Below are positions 58,794-64,000 of a DNA stretch of 64,000 nucleotides, piece after piece (positions within the stretch are counted from its first letter, which is position 1; each line of letters begins with the position of its first letter). This DNA is from SM1-73 sp964588305. Lineage in GTDB: Bacteria > Zixibacteria > MSB-5A5 > SM1-73. The stretch lies in assembly GCA_964588305.1 (NCBI GenBank), contig CAZPOP010000002.1:62001-126000 (forward strand). Direction: 5' to 3'. Below the pieces are notes generated by a model. The model ran no database searches. It was not told the origin of the DNA and saw only the letters and a program-made list of their open reading frames with translations. The position numbers and the translations under genes were made by a program.

Positions 58794-60077
58794 TCAGGGG
58801 TTGGCTACAGATTTTCCTTCTCTTACAACCTTCCCCTCTTTTATCACCCGATCAACTAGATTCACTCCGAAATGATATGGGATTTCCTTGTAATTCTGAA
58901 CGTTCCAGATGACCAGATCTGCCTTTTTGCCCACCTCTATGCTTCCAATGTCGTTCCTTTTATCTACGGCATAGGCTGAGTTTATAGTTGATGCGGCTAT
59001 AGCCTCGGCTGGGGTCATTCGCATCATCAGACAGGCCAAGCTCAAGATCATGGGCACAGATTCGGTCATGGAACTGCCCGGATTGAAGTCGGTGGCTAAT
59101 GCCAAGGGGAGTCCCCTGTCGATCATCTTTCGCGCCGGGGGATACTCCTTGATTCCTAGTCCAAAACAAGCCCCCGGTAGCAAAACCCCAATGACGCCTG
59201 CCTCCTTCATCTTTTCGATTCCATCATCATCGACGAACTCCAGATGATCGGCGGAAATCGCCCCGAGTTCAGCAGCTAATTTTGATCCGCCCAAAGCTGA
59301 AAGCTGATCCGCGTGAAGCTTCAACTTGAATCCATGAGCTTTAGCCGCCTTGAGAATTTCTCTTGATTCCTCAATGTCGAAAACCCCTGTTTCGCAAAAG
59401 ATGTCGCAAAAAACGGCCAGTTTTCCCTTTGCCACCTCCGGGATCATCTTTTCCGTGATCAATTTGATATATTCTGTTCGATTATTTTTATACTCTTCAG
59501 GAATCTCGTGCGCCCCCAAAAAGGTTGGTATCAAGTCAATGGGATGGATTCTGTTTAGTTCCTTTATCACCTCCAGCATCTTGATCTCATCTTCCAAAGA
59601 GAGACCGTATCCGCTTTTTGCCTCAATGGTTGTGGTTCCGTAGGATAGCATTCTATCCAGACGTGGTAAGGCTAACTGGATTAGTTCCTCTTTGCTCTTT
59701 GATCTTAGAGTCTTGACGCTGGATTTTATTCCTCCTCCGGCTGCGGCAATCTCGTGATAACTTTTTCCCTTTATCCTCATCTCGAATTCATCTTCTCTGG
59801 TTCCAGCAAAAACCGGATGGGTGTGACAATCCACGAAGCCAGGCAAAACTACTTTGTCTTTCGCATCAATGACTCTTGCTTTATCAGTGGTTCTAATCTC
59901 GCCTAGAATATCTTTGGTCTTTCCCACCCCAACGATCTTATTACCAGAGATTGCTACCGCTCCGTCTTCAATGATTCCCAGATCCTCCATTGCATCTTTT
60001 GTCCGAGGACCTTCTTGCACAGACCTCAGGGTCAAAAGCTGTCGTGCATTCTTGATTATCAGGTCAACAGTTCTCAT
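58794..60077 (-). CDS. hutI: Imidazolonepropionase
   Basis: 427 residues from the ATG at 60077; the longer frame would begin inside a repeat and the neighbouring methyltransferase gene. It is an amidohydrolase: metal-site motifs DCHTHPVFAG, HADQLSALGG and ATDFNPGSS are clear. It converts 4-imidazolone-5-propanoate to N-formimino-glutamate, the third step of histidine breakdown. hutU lies upstream, separated by a methyltransferase gene; hutH and the final enzyme are not in the window. The start has only a weak AGAG site. Confidence 0.95.
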   Translation of the reverse strand: MRTVDLIIKNARQLLTLRSVQEGPRTKDAMEDLGIIEDGAVAISGNKIVGVGKTKDILGEIRTTDKARVIDAKDKVVLPGFVDCHTHPVFAGTREDEFEMRIKGKSYHEIAAAGGGIKSSVKTLRSKSKEELIQLALPRLDRMLSYGTTTIEAKSGYGLSLEDEIKMLEVIKELNRIHPIDLIPTFLGAHEIPEEYKNNRTEYIKLITEKMIPEVAKGKLAVFCDIFCETGVFDIEESREILKAAKAHGFKLKLHADQLSALGGSKLAAELGAISADHLEFVDDDGIEKMKEAGVIGVLLPGACFGLGIKEYPPARKMIDRGLPLALATDFNPGSSMTESVPMILSLACLMMRMTPAEAIAASTINSAYAVDKRNDIGSIEVGKKADLVIWNVQNYKEIPYHFGVNLVDRVIKEGKVVREGKSVANP

Positions 60078-60096
60078 AATCTCTTGGAAAATGAAT

Positions 60097-60155
60097 GTAG
60101 GGGCGAATCCCGAGATTCGCCCGATTGTAGGGTGGAGCTGAAGATCCACCCCTAC
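60097..60155. repeat. GTAGGGG...CCCCTAC palindromic repeat, copy 2
   Basis: A 59-bp copy containing GGCGAATC..GATTCGCC and TGGAGCTGAAGATCCACC. It is nearly identical in layout to 60977-61035 and in the same orientation; the minus-strand TAG at its right end is the stop codon of the methyltransferase gene. Confidence 0.75.
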
Positions 60156-60958
60156 GTTTTTGTCGCCTTGAGTGAGAACATCAGTGGAATAATCTCTTTG
60201 TTCCCCTTCAATCTCCACTTTTTATCTTCACCCTGTTCCAAAAATGGAAAAATATCGTAATTGCAAAAAGGGAACTCGTGCAAGAATTCAATTCTTAGAC
60301 CAGCGGAAAGGAGCGCATTAATAATGTCACCAAGACCATGCGTCCATTCATACGAGGGATTGACCACCTTAGCAGTTCTATCGGCATAAGAGCCATCTGG
60401 TTCGTATCTGGTCGGTTCTGCAGAATAGAAATATGTATGATACAGTTTCAACTCTTTGATATAGCTTTCATTCTCAAAGATATTACAGAAAGGGTGAGCT
60501 TCAATTATGTAGAAAACCCCTCCTGGCTTGAGAAAATGGGCGATCACCTTTGCCCATCCCTGAATATCCGGCAACCAGCACAAAACTCCATATGAAGTGA
60601 ACACAATATCGAACCTGCCGGATAATACCTTGGGAAGGTCATAGACGTTCGAGCAGACGAAGTCTGCTTCTATATTGAGTTCCTTGGATAGAGATTCTGC
60701 CAGTTTGATCGCCTTGTCAGAAAAGTCTGCGCCGGTCGCTTTGGCACCCATCCTGGCCCAGGACATGGTGTCCATTCCAAAATGGCATTGTAGATGAAGT
60801 AATGACTTCCCTGAGACGTCTTCTAACTCCTCAAGCTCATTTGAATGAAGCGTGCATCTGCCGGATGTGAATCCCTCCACGTCGTAGGATTTTGATTTCT
60901 GGTGGATCGGGGTCCATTCATTCCAGAGATCTAAGTTGATTTTCATATAGTCGTCCAT
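60152..60958 (-). CDS. Class I SAM-dependent methyltransferase
   Basis: 268 residues. The SAM-binding loop is LLHLQCHFGMDTMSWA (in place of the usual GxGxG), followed by ATGADFSD, and FTSYGVLCWLPD and LKPGGVFYIIE; these match a known family of small-molecule methyltransferases. The substrate is unknown. The gene is flanked by two direct copies of a 59-bp repeat and interrupts the hutI-hutU pair. Its TAG stop lies inside the downstream copy. Confidence 0.9.
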   Translation of the reverse strand: MDDYMKINLDLWNEWTPIHQKSKSYDVEGFTSGRCTLHSNELEELEDVSGKSLLHLQCHFGMDTMSWARMGAKATGADFSDKAIKLAESLSKELNIEADFVCSNVYDLPKVLSGRFDIVFTSYGVLCWLPDIQGWAKVIAHFLKPGGVFYIIEAHPFCNIFENESYIKELKLYHTYFYSAEPTRYEPDGSYADRTAKVVNPSYEWTHGLGDIINALLSAGLRIEFLHEFPFCNYDIFPFLEQGEDKKWRLKGNKEIIPLMFSLKATKT

Positions 60959-60976
60959 TATTCTCCAAATGAAAAC

Positions 60977-61035
60977 GTAGGGGCGAATCTATAGATTCGC
61001 CCGATTATAGGGTCGAGCTGAAGCTCCACCCCTAC
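60977..61035. repeat. GTAGGGG...CCCCTAC palindromic repeat, copy 3
   Basis: A 59-bp copy containing GGCGAATCTATAGATTCGCC and GGTCGAGCTGAAGCTCCACC. Its CTA (minus-strand TAG) at 61032-61034 is the stop codon of hutU. Confidence 0.75.
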
Positions 61036-62705
61036 ATTTTTTCTTTTTCCTCTTTCTTCGCCATCGGGATTTTTATGCCTTTTTCTTGGGCGGATTTCAT
61101 TGCCTCCTCATAACCTGCGTCGGCGTGGCGGGCAATCCCGGTTCCGGGATCGTTGGTCAAGACTCTCTCCAGCCTGACCTTCATTTCTTTAGACCCGTCT
61201 GCCACTGTCACCATGCCCGCATGAATGGAATTGCCAATACCCACTCCTCCGCCGTGGTGAACCGAAACCCAGGATGCACCGGAAACGGCGTTCAGGAGAC
61301 CGTTCAAAATCGGCCAGTCGGCTATGGCATCGGAATGGTCTTTCATTTCTTCGGTTTCCCGATATGGCGATGCCACCGATCCACAATCCAGATGATCCCG
61401 ACCAATGACGATGGGTGCTTTCAGCCTTTTCCTTTTGACCATTCGATTGATGATGTCTCCGAAATGCGCTCTCTCACCGTATCCCAACCAGCAGATCCGG
61501 GCGGGCAGACCCTGGAACTGGACTTTTTTGCTGGCGAGCTTAATCCAGCGCGTCAGAGGCTCATCCTGCTTGAATTCCCTCAAAACCACTTTGTCCGTCA
61601 AACGGATATCCTCGGGATCGCCTGAGAGCGCGGCCCAGCGGAAGGGTCCCTTGCCCTCGAAGAACAAAGGTCTGATATAAGCGGGGATGAAGCCGGGATA
61701 TTCAAAAGCGTCCTTCACTCCCGCCTTTTGAGCCTGACCCCTAATGTTATTGCCGTAGTCAAAAACCACCGCCCCCTGCCTTAAGAATCCCAACATCGCC
61801 TGCACATGGACAGCAATCGACTCCATCGATCTTTTGATATGCTCTTGAGGATTCTCCTTTCTTAAGCGCAATGCCTCTTCATAGGAGATCCCTGCGGGCA
61901 CATAGCCGTTAAGCTCGTCATGGGCGCTGGTCTGGTCGGTAACCACGTCAGGGATTATTCCTCTTTTCAAAATCTCCGGGTGAGTCTCCGCACAATTCCC
62001 CAGCAAACCGACCGAAAGGGGCTTTCCCTTCTTCTTGGCTTTCAGAACCCAGTCCAAAGCTTCATCCAAGCTGTCGGTCATTTTCTCACAATATCCGGTT
62101 TTCAATCTTCTTTCTATTCTGTTCTTGTCCACCTCCACGTCCAGGATCGCTCCCCCGTTCATGGTGACAGCCAAAGGCTGGGCACCACCCATGCCACCCA
62201 TGCCTCCGGTGAGGACGAACCGGCCGGAAAGATCTCCGCCGAAATGTTTCTTGGCTACACTAGCTAAGGTCTCATATGTCCCCTGCAAAATACCCTGAGT
62301 GCCGATGTAAATCCAGCTTCCGGCAGTCATCTGGCCGAACATGATCAGTCCTAATCTTTCTAGCTCCCTGAACTTTTCCCAGGTTGCCCAGGCCGGGACT
62401 AAGAGCGAGTTGGCAATCAGAACCCGGGGTGCATAAGTATGGGTCTTGAATATTCCCACAGGTTTGCCCGATTGAACCAAAAGGGTCTCATCATTCTCTA
62501 AATTCTTAAGGCTCTCGACAATAGCATGGTAGCACTCCCAGTTTCTGGCGGCTTTTCCGGAACCGCCATATATTATCAGTTCCTGGGGTTTTTCCGCCAC
62601 CTCTTCGTCTAGATTGTTTTGTAACATTCTTAGAGCCGCCTCCTGATGCCATCCTTTGCAGGAAATGGCGTTACCTCTGGGCGCTTTGATCCGTGTGTAT
62701 TCCAT
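61032..62705 (-). CDS. hutU: Urocanate hydratase
   Basis: 557 residues from the ATG at 62705 (TTGGAGG site). The NAD-binding segment FVLTGGMGGMGGAQPL and the conserved CGSVASPYRE and GASWVSVHHGGGVGIG blocks define the family; ITYGGSGKAARN-like residues lie near the N-terminus. It hydrates urocanate to 4-imidazolone-5-propanoate. The product is the substrate of HutI encoded downstream. The TAG stop lies in a dispersed repeat. hutH is not visible. Confidence 0.97.
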   Translation of the reverse strand: MEYTRIKAPRGNAISCKGWHQEAALRMLQNNLDEEVAEKPQELIIYGGSGKAARNWECYHAIVESLKNLENDETLLVQSGKPVGIFKTHTYAPRVLIANSLLVPAWATWEKFRELERLGLIMFGQMTAGSWIYIGTQGILQGTYETLASVAKKHFGGDLSGRFVLTGGMGGMGGAQPLAVTMNGGAILDVEVDKNRIERRLKTGYCEKMTDSLDEALDWVLKAKKKGKPLSVGLLGNCAETHPEILKRGIIPDVVTDQTSAHDELNGYVPAGISYEEALRLRKENPQEHIKRSMESIAVHVQAMLGFLRQGAVVFDYGNNIRGQAQKAGVKDAFEYPGFIPAYIRPLFFEGKGPFRWAALSGDPEDIRLTDKVVLREFKQDEPLTRWIKLASKKVQFQGLPARICWLGYGERAHFGDIINRMVKRKRLKAPIVIGRDHLDCGSVASPYRETEEMKDHSDAIADWPILNGLLNAVSGASWVSVHHGGGVGIGNSIHAGMVTVADGSKEMKVRLERVLTNDPGTGIARHADAGYEEAMKSAQEKGIKIPMAKKEEKEKM

Positions 62706-62811
62706 TCTAACCTCCAAGTCTTTTCTGACTCTTTGTTGCGTCATGACAGGAAATGTTGAATCGCTTAATCCTCCAGTGCTTCCGTAACTCGCGTTTCCGG
62801 AATATCAGAAT

Positions 62812-63042
62812 TCAAAGATTATACCATTTCTTCAGAGTGATTTTGCGTCTGGTTATGAGCTCGACTTCCCGAATCATCATCCTTAATTGTGGCACGGAAT
62901 ACTCCTTGTTAGAAGGGATAGCCAAACGGTTTTCGCCATAGATCATGAAGTGATGACGGGTACCCGCAAAAGGTCCATCAAAGCCAAGCTTTCGGAGACG
63001 ACGAACAAACTCCTTTCGCTTACATGGCGCCCACTGACTCAC
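62812..63042 (-). CDS. HicA-like toxin
   Basis: 76 residues, start GTG. KRKEFVRRLRKLGFDGPF and GTRHHFMIYGEN contain the HicA dsRBD-like fold and the catalytic histidine. HicA cleaves mRNA. Its start overlaps the upstream HicB-like gene by 23 bp. Confidence 0.82.
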   Translation of the reverse strand: MSQWAPCKRKEFVRRLRKLGFDGPFAGTRHHFMIYGENRLAIPSNKEYSVPQLRMMIREVELITRRKITLKKWYNL

Positions 63043-63286
63043 GCTTTGGCCTCCGATTCAGGTTTATTCCGTTAATCACAGGGAGACGATGACCTAACTT
63101 GAGTCCCACAATGATCCAGTCCTCTAAAGTTGACCGCAGGCGGTTTTCGCATTGCCGCAAAGATTTTGCAAAAGCGATTACCCCCTTACATTTGGGTATC
63201 CGTCCGGCAAAGGAACCGTCCTCAAGCTTGTCATACTGAGCGTGCGACATGGCGCTGTCAATATAATCAGTCAAAGAGAAATTCAT
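63020..63286 (-). CDS. HicB-like antitoxin
   Basis: 88 residues with AGGAGG site. YDKLEDGSFAGRIPKCKGV is the HicB partial RNase-H-like strand pattern, followed by ENRLRSTLEDWIIVGLKLG. It should neutralise the HicA-like toxin encoded immediately downstream. The C-terminal DNA-binding domain of full HicB is absent. Confidence 0.82.
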   Translation of the reverse strand: MNFSLTDYIDSAMSHAQYDKLEDGSFAGRIPKCKGVIAFAKSLRQCENRLRSTLEDWIIVGLKLGHRLPVINGINLNRRPKRESVGAM

Positions 63287-63421
63287 GTGTTTTCCTCCTA
63301 CTCAATATAGCATAACAATTTCTTTGACACATAAGCATTAGGAAGTGTAGATGCTCCCAGTCCACTCGTGTCTTCTGGAATAGCGACCCTCAAGCCCCAA
63401 TCCCTTCCAGACTCAGACTTT

Positions 63422-63610
63422 TCAAAATAACGTATCTAATCCAGCTTGCTTGCACAACTCATTGGCTGTTATTCGATCGAGAGTCCTGTGTCTTTTTATT
63501 GGTATCGTTTTTGTCCCGTTGGTATAAATCGAATGTTTACCCCCTTCCCGTAAGAGGTAAAATCCATTCTTTTCAAGATATTTTACCAGATCCCTTCGTG
63601 TCACAGACAC
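63422..63610 (-). CDS. hicA: HicA-family toxin, second module
   Basis: 62 residues, start GTG one base after the HicB stop. TRRDLVKYLEKNGFYLLREGGKHSIY contains the catalytic histidine and PIKRHRTLDRITANELCKQAGL the rest of the short HicA fold. It is a predicted mRNA interferase. Confidence 0.9.
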   Translation of the reverse strand: MSVTRRDLVKYLEKNGFYLLREGGKHSIYTNGTKTIPIKRHRTLDRITANELCKQAGLDTLF

Positions 63611-63611
63611 T

Positions 63612-63830
63612 CTATACCTCTATGGGTAATTGTTCAATAAGACCTCCCCCAATTGGAATCTCCTTTCCCTGCTGCCGGTATGCCAGGATCATCTCACGTA
63701 AGGCATCTTTGAGCATTTCTCTACATTCTTCTAACGTTTTCCCCTCCGTGATGACCTCAGGCCATTCCACTAATTGCCCCATGTAGCCGGACTTGACTTT
63801 TGTATACTTAGCGGTATAGTTTTTTAACAT
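63612..63830 (-). CDS. hicB: HicB-family antitoxin, second module
   Basis: 72 residues with a GGAGGTG site. YTAKYTKVKSGYMGQLVEWPEVITEGKT and the following ECREMLKDALREMI form the HicB fold without a C-terminal DNA-binding domain. It precedes its toxin gene, as usual for many HicBA pairs. Confidence 0.9.
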   Translation of the reverse strand: MLKNYTAKYTKVKSGYMGQLVEWPEVITEGKTLEECREMLKDALREMILAYRQQGKEIPIGGGLIEQLPIEV

Positions 63831-64000
63831 CTAATTTCACCTCCAGAAGAGTTTCTTTAAGGCATTAGCTTTGGTACATGCCGATACCCTTAATCGACCA
63901 GTGCTCCGGGAATTCGCATTCCTGAAGCATCAATGGCTGGGCAGTCATTCGTCAAGTTACAGAATTTTGCGCAAAAAAGCAACAGTTCTTGCTTCTTGGA

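Noticed and set aside
1..64000. CRISPR arrays, tRNA, rRNA or tmRNA genes, and known riboswitches (glycine, cobalamin, SAM)
   Set aside because: I looked for regular spacer repeats, T-loop GGTTCGAATCC words and conserved riboswitch cores on both strands and found none convincing; a covariance-model scan could still reveal weak ones.

Overview
The window reads as one scaffold from an uncultured, Gram-negative-type bacterium. The envelope is diderm: LPS-export genes (lptB, lptC, lptE), several outer-membrane barrels, lipoproteins, an MCE/MlaD protein and PorV/PorQ-like proteins. A secreted peptidase ends in a T9SS/FlgD-like C-terminal domain (NHPNPFN ... GIYFYR), a hallmark of the FCB group and related candidate phyla. 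HPr kinase, a mannose-type PTS pair and Bacillus-style Pho boxes (TTAACA with an 11-bp period) fit a deep lineage better than a proteobacterium. The phylum is an inference. A run of ten Ns at 54601-54610 marks a scaffold gap. Almost every gene lies on the minus strand; the only plus-strand gene is the partial MttB-family gene at the left edge.

Layout. 0-1.5 kb: end of a corrinoid-dependent methyltransferase gene, then a nucleotidyltransferase/small-protein pair. 1.9-5.2 kb: a GH57 glucanotransferase and an MlaD-like protein. 5.3-11 kb: a core envelope/sigma-54 locus (lptC, lptB, rpoN, hpf, hprK, PTS EIIA, EIIB). 11-15 kb: redoxin, cupin, endonuclease III and FetAB. 15-18 kb: a secreted M28 peptidase. 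18-24.5 kb: a one-carbon and amino-acid group comprising a MetH split over three separate genes without a folate domain, glycine C-acetyltransferase, a stand-alone acyl carrier protein and an acetyl-CoA synthetase-like ligase. 24.8-25.3 kb: a RelE-type toxin/antitoxin pair. 25.7-34.2 kb: a complete phosphate regulon (phoB, phoR, porin, pstS, pstC, pstA, pstB, phoU) with two Pho-box arrays. 34.4-35.7 kb: threonine dehydrogenase preceded by a short terminated transcription unit. 35.9-38.8 kb: two tandem paralogous outer-membrane proteins. 38.8-46.7 kb: prmC, a small Tat protein, tldE, tldD, a membrane protein, prfA, a DUF1385 gene and rpmE. 46.8-55 kb: an S9 oligopeptidase, a DUF2283 gene, glmS, glmM, an ATP-grasp protein and an SPFH lipoprotein. 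55-57 kb: PorV-like protein and LptE. 57-64 kb is more accessory: a second nucleotidyltransferase pair, a cassette-like orphan gene, histidine degradation (hutI, hutU) around a methyltransferase, and two HicAB modules.

How genes work together. Tdh and Kbl together convert threonine to glycine and acetyl-CoA. The split MetH proteins would move methyl groups through a corrinoid protein to homocysteine; the methyl donor is unclear and could be an MttB-type reaction. The Pho genes form one regulon with readable operator arrays. Intergenic DNA carries several dispersed repeat families, one of which provides the stop codons of two genes.
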